NCBI RefSeq assembly: GCF_004323185.1
Contig: NZ_NAPS01000002.1
Coordinates: 2,091,522-2,155,521, forward strand
From: Westiellopsis prolifica IICB1
GTDB taxonomy: Bacteria > Cyanobacteriota > Cyanobacteriia > Cyanobacteriales > Nostocaceae
Length of the DNA stretch: 64,000 nucleotides
Direction of reading: 5' to 3'
The notes under the pieces were generated by a model. It was not told the DNA's origin. It did not search any database and saw only the letters and a program-made list of their open reading frames with translations. Position 1 is the first letter of the stretch. The number at the start of each line of letters is the position of its first letter. Positions 56,672 through 64,000 of the stretch are shown here, piece after piece. The translations under genes and the position numbers were made by a program.

Positions 56672-57316
56672 GTCATAGCTCCTTCAGTAATTTAACCATC
56701 AGCCACCTTTCTGACGGTAATTTATAACACAGTTTTTCAAATTATTTTTAGATATTCTGCTGTTTTCTGGTAGCTCAAGAAAATCATCCAGAACAACAGA
56801 AAATTAAATATCGGACAGAGAGATTGTAGAGGTCTAACTGAATCCTATATGATTTAGCTTTGGAAGGCCAATGCTTGTAATTTAATATATTTATTGTTGT
56901 TAATATTTCGTTGTTTTTAATATTTAAAGTATAGATTTTATTTTTTACCTAAAGTATATTTTACTTACAGGTAATATTTTGACATTGAAAAAAAATATTA
57001 ATTTTTTGTCAAATCTCACAGTTCAATTTACATAAGTCAGTTAAGACGTACTTCACTCAAAATAGTTTCTTTTTTTGACACCTTTCAAACTGAATTTTTA
57101 TAATCATTTATTTAACTATTTTATACAGATAAAAATAAAGTTTTACCTTATTGTTTAAATCTATTGTGTTAAAGAACTCTAAAAAATAAGTTATTTAACT
57201 TCTAATACTGTTTGAATAAGATAAATTAATTGACATTTAAAATCTGTACCAGATGCGTAGCTTGTGGCGACAGCTTTGGGTGGGGTAAAAATCCTTGCCC
57301 AAAGCTTACACCCCTG
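56672..57316. other. AT-rich intergenic region
   Basis: No gene is seen in 645 bases of very AT-rich sequence. The right end carries the hairpin at 57,272-57,306. Some TTATT and TAATATTT motifs repeat around 56,880-57,000. The promoter of the deacetylase gene must be here, but I cannot place it. Confidence 0.5.
57272..57306 (-). terminator. hairpin after the PIG-V-type gene
   Basis: Arms AGCTTTGGG and CCCAAAGCT with a 17-base loop lie 11 bases after the stop (minus strand). No T-run follows; factor-dependent termination or mRNA protection is possible. Confidence 0.4.
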
Positions 57317-58609
57317 TTAACCTACCCAACGATCCTGAGCAAAGCCAATAGCAATTCTAGCTAGCAAAACAGAAAACCAGCCTAGAATCAGGTATGCTTG
57401 ACGAGGATAACGTTCTAAGAAAACACCGAAAGCAATGCTCAAGGGTACAATGCCGTAAGCTAAACGGCTCAATGATATCGTTCCGCCAGAAGCCAGTAGT
57501 AAAGCGATACCACAAAACCCGTAAAAAACAGTAACCGAGGTCAATTCTTTACGTAAGTGCCATAAAACATAAGCACCTCCCAAAACCATGACCGCGTTGA
57601 GTAGGTTAGTGATATAGCGATCATTAACTAGTATGAGAGAAAATGTAACCACAGCATAAAAGCCGTAAATCTTCGTAACTGAACTCAACTTTTGTTGATG
57701 ACGCCACAACAGACAACCACTGCTAACTATGATACTAAATAAGAATGGATGTAATAATTTTTGAATCCAGCTTTGCTGTGTATCTGATTTACCTAGTGCG
57801 ATTTCTGACAGCATATTCCACCAACCTTGGCTATCAAATCCAAAAGAGGGACGCCATCCTTTTTGAGCATTAATAAAGGCGATCGCATCACCAAATTCAA
57901 TTGCACAATATAAACTAAATGCTAGCAGCCCTATAGCCGTAGCTGCTGCTGCTAAGTAAGCGACTTTTGGACGACGTTCTCTCCAAGCTGCAATCAAAAA
58001 TGCTGGGATTAATGCTAAACCTGTAGGACGTGTTGCGGTCGCCATTGCACCCCACAAAGCAGTCCAACGATATTGGTGACGATCAAAAGCACGCAAAGCT
58101 GCTGCACTTAAAAACAGATATAGTCCTTCGGTATAAATTACTGTTCCAAATAATGATAGAGGACACCAAGCTAATACAGTAGTTGTCCATCTGGCTTTGC
58201 TTGTTCCATGATGTTCGGAAACCCAAAAGTATACACAGTAAAGTGCTGCCAAAAATGCGATGTTATTTACTAATAACCCAGCCACTTGAAAAGGTAAACC
58301 CAAATCCATAACACTGCGAACCATTAGGGGAAACAATGGGAAAAAAGCAATGTTGTGTTGACGTCCATCATTAATAAATTCATATCCAGAAGTGACAATG
58401 CTACGGTAATGTATGCTATCCCAAGCGTCAAAAACTCCCAAATCAAAGGTGGGTAAAATTCCCTCTACAGGTTTGGGTAGGTTTGGTGCGATTAGCAACA
58501 TCGCAACCCAAATAAATAATCGGCTGACTAACCAAATTGTTGCGGGAAATAGGAAATCACTTTCCCATATACTTTTTTTGATAAATATCTGAACTTGAGC
58601 CATAAGCAT
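57317..58609 (-). CDS. PIG-V-type mannosyltransferase-like membrane protein
   Basis: The 430 residues have 10 or more membrane segments. The pattern FDAWDSIHYRSIVTSGY (about 59-75), HNIAFFPLFPLMVR and WCPLSLFGTVIYTEGLYLFLSA matches the PIG-V/GT-C family, in which the D-E/D-x-H and the FFPLFP segments form the lumenal active site. Such enzymes transfer a mannose or other sugar from a lipid-linked donor outside the membrane. Substrate unknown. Start chosen at ATG 58609. Confidence 0.82.
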   Translation of the reverse strand: MLMAQVQIFIKKSIWESDFLFPATIWLVSRLFIWVAMLLIAPNLPKPVEGILPTFDLGVFDAWDSIHYRSIVTSGYEFINDGRQHNIAFFPLFPLMVRSVMDLGLPFQVAGLLVNNIAFLAALYCVYFWVSEHHGTSKARWTTTVLAWCPLSLFGTVIYTEGLYLFLSAAALRAFDRHQYRWTALWGAMATATRPTGLALIPAFLIAAWRERRPKVAYLAAAATAIGLLAFSLYCAIEFGDAIAFINAQKGWRPSFGFDSQGWWNMLSEIALGKSDTQQSWIQKLLHPFLFSIIVSSGCLLWRHQQKLSSVTKIYGFYAVVTFSLILVNDRYITNLLNAVMVLGGAYVLWHLRKELTSVTVFYGFCGIALLLASGGTISLSRLAYGIVPLSIAFGVFLERYPRQAYLILGWFSVLLARIAIGFAQDRWVG

Positions 58610-58867
58610 TGATTTTTTAAACTCCTTGGTAAATGTTTATGCTTATGACTGTTAAGCAAATGTTTGTTGTTAATGTTTTATACATTTCACTCCTCCACCA
58701 AAATCAATAACTTACTGAAAGCAAACTGAAATGATGAAAATATTTAGAGTTATGATTCAGTAGTCAAGATCGAAGTACTATTTCTCTTAGCCTAAGCATT
58801 TGTAGTTACATATATAGTATTGTTGTTAACACTTTTTCAAAAAATTAAATTAGACCAATATATAAAG

Positions 58868-60334
58868 TCATTTCAAAATATACTGTTCTTCGCTTTTAGC
58901 TGTATTCGCATAAGTTTTGGAATAATTAGCATTAAGATAATCCATAATGTTTTTATCACTCTTAATTTGAGTAGTCCACCTGGTTAATATAATTTGCTCT
59001 GGGCGATATTTTTTTAATATGGCAAGCATTTTAGCAAACGTCAAATCTCCAGAATTTATTCTTTTATAAGACATAACGGCAATTTCCGGTGGGACAATTA
59101 AATCATTGTAGAAAGCATACATAGGATTATCTGTAAACACCCAGTTTGTAAAATTTTTGTATTTTTCAACCATTTGCATTAATTCTAAATTTTTGGGTAC
59201 ACTTCCATGAGGATTTGGGGGAGTCGTAATTACTAAAATAATTAAGATTACGACTAAAGAAAAAGGTAGAAATATTTTTTTGAAATTAATTTTTTGGGAA
59301 TCTTGATGAAAATTCTGCAAAAACAAATCATATAATAAAGCCACTCCATAAGCAGCTAGCCAGCAAATCGGGATAGCAAGTAAGGGATAATAGTGATACC
59401 AGAGTGGTTGATGATTAAGCAAAATTAATATGGCAGTAATTAACCAGGAAAATGGCAGTAATCCATTTTTATTTCTTTGATATGTAATTGCCCAGATACC
59501 GATGAGAGCAAGAAAAATATAGTCATAATCTTGATGAATCATGTAGCTGAGATATTTCAGATTATGAAAATTTTCTATCTCTAAGTTTTGTGGTTGTCTG
59601 AGATGGGTAAAAATTAATTGTTCTTGGTTATCAAATTGTTGATACAAGACTCCAAATAAGCCATAAACTGATCCTAGAACAATCAACCATAAACTTATAT
59701 CTTTAAAGAAAACTATTCTATGTTTTTTATTTTCCTGAATTTTGCTATCAGAAGCGAAAAAATTGAATAATATTAAAGGAATCAAAAAAACAGTAAATAA
59801 TTTAGTTTGTAAAGATAACGCCAAGCATCCAGCAGATAATATTAAATATAAGTTATTTGTTTTCTGCTTATATATTTTTAACAAATAAATAGATAGCATC
59901 GCTAAAGCTATGGATGGGATACCAATCATTACTGAAATACTTAAGCGAATATATAACCAAGATGTAAATAATAAAATTGTCCCTACTAAAGCTGCAAACT
60001 TACTTAATTCAAGGAAGATTATTTGATAAAAACACCAGATTAAAACTGCTGAAAATATAAGTGTCAGTAAACGTGCAGCAAAGATAGAATCACCAAATAG
60101 TTTTAGCCAGTTTGATAAAATAACTGTATAGAGGGGTGGTTGATCATTCCAGATTTGACTATAGAGCGAAAAACCTTTTGAGTACAACAAGGCTTTCATT
60201 AAATTAAAGCCTTCATCATAGTCAAGTTGAAATGTTTGCGTGATTGGCTCAAACCTAATTGCAATTACTAAAATTATTAAAAATAAGATTATTGAGAATT
60301 GAAATAAAATGTTTTTTAGTTTGGCAATGTTCAT
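58868..60334 (-). CDS. GT39/ArnT-like membrane glycosyltransferase
   Basis: The 488 residues have about 11 membrane segments. QLDYDEGFNLMKALLYSKG (about 34-52) carries the DE motif of the GT-C fold, and QIWNDQPPLYTVIL continues the first lumenal loop as in ArnT/PMT-like enzymes. They move a sugar from a polyprenyl phosphate donor to lipid or protein at the outer face. It is AT-rich and Lys/Asn/Ile-rich. The MITE-like repeat at 60,386-60,463 is just upstream. Confidence 0.82.
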   Translation of the reverse strand: MNIAKLKNILFQFSIILFLIILVIAIRFEPITQTFQLDYDEGFNLMKALLYSKGFSLYSQIWNDQPPLYTVILSNWLKLFGDSIFAARLLTLIFSAVLIWCFYQIIFLELSKFAALVGTILLFTSWLYIRLSISVMIGIPSIALAMLSIYLLKIYKQKTNNLYLILSAGCLALSLQTKLFTVFLIPLILFNFFASDSKIQENKKHRIVFFKDISLWLIVLGSVYGLFGVLYQQFDNQEQLIFTHLRQPQNLEIENFHNLKYLSYMIHQDYDYIFLALIGIWAITYQRNKNGLLPFSWLITAILILLNHQPLWYHYYPLLAIPICWLAAYGVALLYDLFLQNFHQDSQKINFKKIFLPFSLVVILIILVITTPPNPHGSVPKNLELMQMVEKYKNFTNWVFTDNPMYAFYNDLIVPPEIAVMSYKRINSGDLTFAKMLAILKKYRPEQIILTRWTTQIKSDKNIMDYLNANYSKTYANTAKSEEQYILK

Positions 60335-60385
60335 ATATAGGAGTCCGATTTGATTTATGAAAAAATCTAAGTATCTGTAGTATCT

Positions 60386-60463
60386 GTAGGGTGTGTTATG
60401 GCGTAGCTATCACGCACCTAAATCCTTAACTGGTGCGTTAGCCTTTGGCGTAACACATCCTAC
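60386..60463. mobile_element. palindromic MITE-like repeat (78 bp)
   Basis: The outer arms GTAGGGTGTGTTA and TAACACATCCTAC (12 of 13 pair) and the inner arms CACGCACC / GGTGCGTT form a long hairpin. It resembles the well-known 'gtagggtgcgtta' hairpin repeats of Nostocales. Confidence 0.65.
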
Positions 60464-60468
60464 GTGTA

Positions 60469-60495
60469 TTTCAGAAATCAAATATGAGTCCTATA
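60469..60495. repeat. 27-base repeat shared with the IS701 flank
   Basis: This segment is identical to 18,794-18,820, just left of the IS. It starts TTTCAGAAATCAAA and ends GAGTCCTATA. Both copies precede AT-rich sequence, and the right sides differ. Confidence 0.85.
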
Positions 60496-60732
60496 AATCG
60501 TAAATTTGGCATAATTAGTAAGGGTGGGATGAATAATTTTATGTTTGAAAAATTTAACAAAAAGTATTATTAAATGTCTCCTACAGATATCCTGTTTTAT
60601 TGGTGAAAATTTAGTGACTTGCCGCAGAGTAGGACACAAAGTAAACAAAGATGGAGATAAGAAAGTTTTTAATAAGGATTTTTGATTACTAGATAAAAGT
60701 TGATTATTAATTATGAAATTATTAGTAATTAT

Positions 60733-62130
60733 TTATTTAGTTCGCTTGACAAATAAATACACGTCATCTCGCTGGTATATTAGTTGAAATATTTGCTCGG
60801 TTTTCAGTTGATTTACTAAGTTTGCAGCAAATTCTGGGTTGCGAGTGCCGTCTGGGTGACGCACGTTCAGCAATATATATTCAAATGGAGTGAAGTCTGT
60901 GGGTGGGCCGCTAATATCATCTACAAATTGAATCATCGGACGGTGACTTAAATGTGGGGCGATGCTGTGAGTAGTTAAAACAGGGCCTTTTGTTTGAACT
61001 TGAGCGATCGCCTGATTTGTTGCTTGCCAATTATCAACTGTTCTCAGATATCGTGACCAAAAATAGCCGTATTTTCCTAATACCATGAAACCTAATACTG
61101 CCCACAAAATAAATTTTTTTCTGGAACGCAGCCATCCTTGATCAGCAGCAAGACTGGCAATTATAGTCAAAATTAAAAATGGCAATATCGGCAAAGAATA
61201 TTGATGAATTAAGTCACGTTGGGCTGATTTTTCGGAAAGAATATTTAAAGCTAATGCTGGAATCGCACTTACCAAAGGAGTTAAATGTCGCGGTGTGAGT
61301 CCCCAAATTACAGGTGCGACTAACAATCCTAAATATTCCAGTGTATCTAGTGAAAATACCTTCGCCAAAATGATATTTGGTTTCAAGATTATATTGCTAG
61401 CAATTGCCAAAACAGAATCGCCTAAATAGCTGTAACGTTCTACTGCTGCTGCTTCACTATTACTAAATAGAGGAATAATGACTTGGCTAGAAATTAAAAA
61501 CCAACTGATACCAGCAATCAGAGCAAATGTACCGCAAAAACGCCGCCGTTCAAACACCAGCAGCCAGAAACCCATCGCCGCTACCGTCAGCGATAAGACA
61601 GCTTTACAACCCAAAATAAAAATAGTACCAAGACAAAACCACAATACCTTACCTAACCGTGCTGCCAAAACAACACCCAGAAATACAGGAATTGCCATTA
61701 CTTCTGGGTGAAATTCAAAGATATTGACGTTAAAAATCAATGGATACAGTAGATAAACTACTGTCATTGCTACTGCTTGGCTTTGCTTGAGTCCTGCTTG
61801 TAAGGCAAGATAATAAGTCGGTACAGCACCTAAAGCAAGGGATATAGCTTGTACAGCTAACAACCAGTAGGCGCTGGGATAAATCTTGTAAAGTAAAGCC
61901 AATGGATAGACTGAAAAAGCTGCATGGTTCCCCATGTGATGAAAGCCCAGAAAAGAGGAAATAGGCGGTTGTCCTTGGCTGATTAAGTAAACAACCTGAT
62001 CGTAAATTCCTAAATCCAGAACTCCTGACTGAAACAGTGTATGTCTGATACTGCTGCACGCAAACAATACTAAAGCACTGATTCCAGTCATCCAACCGAT
62101 AATGCCAAATTGAAAAAGTTGTTTTTTCAC
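60733..62130 (-). CDS. DUF2079 membrane protein (paralog 1)
   Basis: The 465 residues have about 11 membrane segments and an N-terminal LDLGIYDQVVYLISQGQPPISSFLGFHHMGNHAAFSVYPLALLYK block, with LGIYDQ and HxxxH-like features that define DUF2079. NIFEFHPEVMAIPVFL is another conserved loop. The fold is GT-C-like, so a membrane glycosyltransferase is likely, though no activity is proven. It is a close paralog of the next gene, 94 bases apart, evidence of tandem duplication. Confidence 0.85.
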   Translation of the reverse strand: MKKQLFQFGIIGWMTGISALVLFACSSIRHTLFQSGVLDLGIYDQVVYLISQGQPPISSFLGFHHMGNHAAFSVYPLALLYKIYPSAYWLLAVQAISLALGAVPTYYLALQAGLKQSQAVAMTVVYLLYPLIFNVNIFEFHPEVMAIPVFLGVVLAARLGKVLWFCLGTIFILGCKAVLSLTVAAMGFWLLVFERRRFCGTFALIAGISWFLISSQVIIPLFSNSEAAAVERYSYLGDSVLAIASNIILKPNIILAKVFSLDTLEYLGLLVAPVIWGLTPRHLTPLVSAIPALALNILSEKSAQRDLIHQYSLPILPFLILTIIASLAADQGWLRSRKKFILWAVLGFMVLGKYGYFWSRYLRTVDNWQATNQAIAQVQTKGPVLTTHSIAPHLSHRPMIQFVDDISGPPTDFTPFEYILLNVRHPDGTRNPEFAANLVNQLKTEQIFQLIYQRDDVYLFVKRTK

Positions 62131-62224
62131 TCCTCGTTACAAGTAAAAAATATTGTTAATATTTTCTTAACCTAACTATTTTACGATTTTCTGGAAAAAA
62201 GACAGACCTAGAGACATTTAAGTT

Positions 62225-63640
62225 TCAATTAATTTTTTTATCTCTAGCAGAAGAGTTTTTTACAAATAAATAAACGTCGTCTTGCTGGTAGTTTAGTTGA
62301 AACTGTTGAGTATTTTTGAGCTGATTGACCAACTTAATCGTAAAGTCGCGATTACTTAGCCAACCGGGATGACGGGCATTTAAGAGTATATACTCAAATT
62401 TCGTCAGATCTGCTGGTGGGGAATTTGCATTTGTAAACTCGATGAGTGGACGATGGGTTAAATGAGAAGCAATTTCGGCAGTTGTATAAACACCTCCTTG
62501 GGTTTTAACTTGGGCGATCGCTTGTCGTGTAGATTGCCAAGTATCAAATGATTCCAAATAAATTGTCCAAAAATATCCGTATTTAGCTAGTGTAAAAAAA
62601 GCTACTAATGACCAGAGAATAATTATCCTTGGTTTTTGTATCCATCCTTTTTTAGCAGCCAGAGTTTGAATTACAACTACTAACAAAAAAGGTAAGACAG
62701 GTAAAGAATACTGATGCACTAAGTTTCTTTGCTGACTAGCATTTGCGAGAATATTCAATATCAGTGTGGGAATAGCGCCAATTAAAGGTAGCAAATGTCG
62801 AGGCGATATTCCCCAAATTATTGGGGCAAATAATAAAGCTAAATACTCTAAAGTATTGAGTGAGAAAATTTTTCCTAGTACTAACTTGGGATTGAAAAGT
62901 AAATTTTGAGCGATTTCAACAAAAGAATTTCCCAGGTAGCTATAGCGTGAAATGTGGCGAGTGACTGAGGCTGCTTCACCACCAAAAAAAGGGATTATTA
63001 CTTTGGTGGCGATCGCAAACCAAATAATTCCACTGAGTATAGCGATCGCACCATACAACCGCCTTTTTTCAAATACCAGTAACCAGACTCCCATAGCTGC
63101 AACTGTCAGAGACAATACAGCTTTACATCCCAACACTAGGAAGATACTGAAACAAAACCAGCCAAATTTTGCCAAACGCGCCGCTAAAATTGCTCCCAAT
63201 AGTGCAGGTAGGGCTATTACTTCTGGGTGAAAATCATACAGATTAATGTTAAATATCAACGGATACAACAGATAAACTGCTGTCACTGCTATTGCTTGTC
63301 GCGTCGTTAGTCCAGCTTGACGCGCAAGAGAATTAGTCAACAGTGCGCCTGATGCTAAGGCAATTGCCTGTACAAACAACAACCAGTAAACACTAGGATA
63401 GATTTTATAAAGTAAAGCCAATGGATATAAAATCGTAGCCCCATGATCCCCAAGAATGTGAAACCCCAAGAATGAGGAAATAGGGGATTGTCCTTGGCTA
63501 ATCAAGTAGACAGCTTGATCAAAAATTCCTAAATCCCAAGCAGCAGAATGAAACAGTTGGTGTCGTAAACTGCTACACCCAAATAATACTAAGGCACTAG
63601 CGCAAGTTATGAAACCGACAGTATTTTTGTCATTTGTCAT
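62225..63640 (-). CDS. DUF2079 membrane protein (paralog 2)
   Basis: The 471 residues align along the whole length with the neighbour: LGIFDQAVYLISQGQSPISSF, YPLIFNINLYDFHPEVIALPALL, GCKAVLSLTVAAMG and HLLPLIGAIPTLILNILA. Differences lie in the C-terminal soluble part (residues about 400-471). It starts at ATG 63640 within heptamer-type repeat DNA (MTNDKN). Together they may form a pair that acts on the same or related glycan or lipid. Confidence 0.85.
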   Translation of the reverse strand: MTNDKNTVGFITCASALVLFGCSSLRHQLFHSAAWDLGIFDQAVYLISQGQSPISSFLGFHILGDHGATILYPLALLYKIYPSVYWLLFVQAIALASGALLTNSLARQAGLTTRQAIAVTAVYLLYPLIFNINLYDFHPEVIALPALLGAILAARLAKFGWFCFSIFLVLGCKAVLSLTVAAMGVWLLVFEKRRLYGAIAILSGIIWFAIATKVIIPFFGGEAASVTRHISRYSYLGNSFVEIAQNLLFNPKLVLGKIFSLNTLEYLALLFAPIIWGISPRHLLPLIGAIPTLILNILANASQQRNLVHQYSLPVLPFLLVVVIQTLAAKKGWIQKPRIIILWSLVAFFTLAKYGYFWTIYLESFDTWQSTRQAIAQVKTQGGVYTTAEIASHLTHRPLIEFTNANSPPADLTKFEYILLNARHPGWLSNRDFTIKLVNQLKNTQQFQLNYQQDDVYLFVKNSSARDKKIN

Positions 63641-63686
63641 TGGTCATGAATCAGTTAACAGTTAACAGTTAACAGTTTAATTTGAT
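63641..63686. repeat. heptamer repeat GTTAACA
   Basis: Four consecutive units of a GTTAACA type heptamer (63,648-63,677), just upstream of the second DUF2079 gene. It is the same class of short tandem repeats as elsewhere. Confidence 0.7.
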
Positions 63687-63806
63687 TAGGACTTACGCAA
63701 AATCATAGAAAAACGAACCGCGTAGACGCGTCAGCGGCTTCTCGTAGAGTAGGACGCAAAGGACACGAAGGAATAAGAGTTTGGGAGAGTTTTTGCGTAA
63801 GTCCTA
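63687..63806 (+). mobile_element. MITE family B, copy 2 (120 bp)
   Basis: The ends are TAGGACTTACGCAAAA (63,687-63,702) and TTTTGCGTAAGTCCTA (63,791-63,806), perfect inverted repeats of 16 bases, whose outer TA may be a duplicated target. It aligns with the reverse complement of 25,212-25,330, including an 'aataagagtttggg'-like end and a central tagacgcgtcagcggctt segment. No gene. Confidence 0.8.
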
Positions 63807-64000
63807 TTGATAACTGATAACTGATAACTGATAAGTCGTCTTTCTGTAAACAAGTATTTGTATTTCGCTGACGAGTCTTTGATACTCGTTAATGAGTCTT
63901 TTATCCTCGGCGACGAGTCTTTGATACTCGTTAATGAGTCTTTGATACTCGGCGACGAGTCTTTTATCCTCGTTAATGAGTCTTTTATCCTCGGCGACGA
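63804..64000 (-). CDS. C-terminal end of a heptad-repeat protein (partial)
   Basis: On the minus strand an open frame enters at 64,000 and ends with TAG at 63,804-63,806, inside the MITE end. It translates as repeated seven-residue units VAEDKRL, INEDKRL, VAEYQRL, INEYQRL, VAEDKRL, INEYQRL and VSEIQIL, then YRKTTYQLSVISYQ. The seven-residue period with Leu at one fixed position, Val/Ile next to it and Glu-Arg pairs suggests an amphipathic coiled coil. The tail TYQLSVISYQ comes from the ataactg heptamer repeat and the stop from the MITE, so the natural C-terminus may have been altered. The plus-strand reading (GDESLIL) is also open but chemically less like a protein. The rest of the gene is outside the window. 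Confidence 0.45.
   Translation of the reverse strand, partial: VAEDKRLINEDKRLVAEYQRLINEYQRLVAEDKRLINEYQRLVSEIQILVYRKTTYQLSVISYQ
63871..64000. repeat. 21-bp tandem repeat at the right edge
   Basis: Units of 16 plus 5 bases: GAGTCTTTgATaCTCG or GAGTCTTTtATcCTCG, joined by alternating ttaat and gcgac spacers. At least six units are seen and the array continues past the edge. Each unit can also form a small hairpin (CGAGT / ACTCG). Confidence 0.9.

Larger units (their letters stand above)
60335..60732. other. intergenic with hairpin repeat and dispersed repeat
   Basis: It holds the imperfect palindrome (60,386-60,463), the 27-base repeat (60,469-60,495) and a 'gccgcagagtaggacacaaa' fragment near 60,617-60,636. 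No gene is seen. Confidence 0.6.

Noticed and set aside
63871..64000. CRISPR-like repeat array
   Set aside because: The spacers are only 5 bases and alternate between two fixed sequences; it is a 21-base tandem repeat.

Overview
This 64 kb window is chromosomal DNA of a cyanobacterium, most likely a filamentous heterocyst-forming type (Nostocales). The evidence is the many GCGATCGC (HIP1) octamers, the short tandemly repeated heptamers between genes, a split orange-carotenoid-protein pair (HCP plus CTDH), an RNase E with the cyanobacterial arginine-rich C-terminal peptide, an IS701-type element and cyanobacterial gene orders (gpmI-secG; rpsL-rpsG-fusA-tuf-rpsJ). The genus is not determined.

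Layout. 1-4,960: end of a SpoIIE/RsbU-like phosphatase and an RsbW-like kinase; a cyanobacterial hypothetical; the CTDH and HCP carotenoid proteins on the minus strand; queG overlapping a HAD phosphatase gene; a small acidic protein. 5,150-6,700: an acetyltransferase remnant, a MacB/LolD-type ABC ATPase, and a repeat-filled gap with an array of perfect palindromes and a MITE. 6,700-12,740: five plus-strand genes that read as purine catabolism (nucleoside-type permease, PuuE-like deacetylase, AllA-like ureidoglycolate lyase, xanthine dehydrogenase FAD subunit, fused Fe-S/Mo subunit). 12,740-18,510: an FKBP-type PPIase, tRNA-Lys(CTT), a fatty acid desaturase, an ABC-F ATPase, a membrane-anchored unknown and a ParE/RelE-type toxin-antitoxin pair. 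18,818-20,276: a decayed IS701-family element.

20,480-31,750: gpmI, secG, a zinc metalloprotease, a DICT-HD protein, a pentapeptide-repeat protein, a Ser/Thr kinase with WG repeats, a CPBP protease, clpS, small unknowns and a STAS protein. 32,145-40,810: a large radical-SAM protein with DUF2344, rne-rnhB, a DUF1997 protein, pheA and a LON-domain protein. 40,930-46,545: the str operon on the minus strand with a clear terminator. 46,670-50,040: an IscA-type protein, a mannose-isomerase-type cupin and a phosphodiester glycosidase. 50,805-55,511: ferredoxin-type glutamate synthase with a long leader and duplicated terminator hairpins. 55,745-63,640: all minus strand, a polysaccharide deacetylase followed by four large membrane proteins (PIG-V type, GT39-like, two tandem DUF2079). 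The right edge holds a MITE and a 21-nt tandem repeat that encodes heptads on the minus strand.

The most notable signals are non-coding or repeat-driven: two MITE families with several copies each, an evenly spaced array of unrelated perfect palindromes, intergenic-type repeats inside reading frames, a potentially pseudoknotted leader far upstream of glutamate synthase, and the heptad-coding repeat at the edge. I found no CRISPR array, prophage or unmistakable new defence system.
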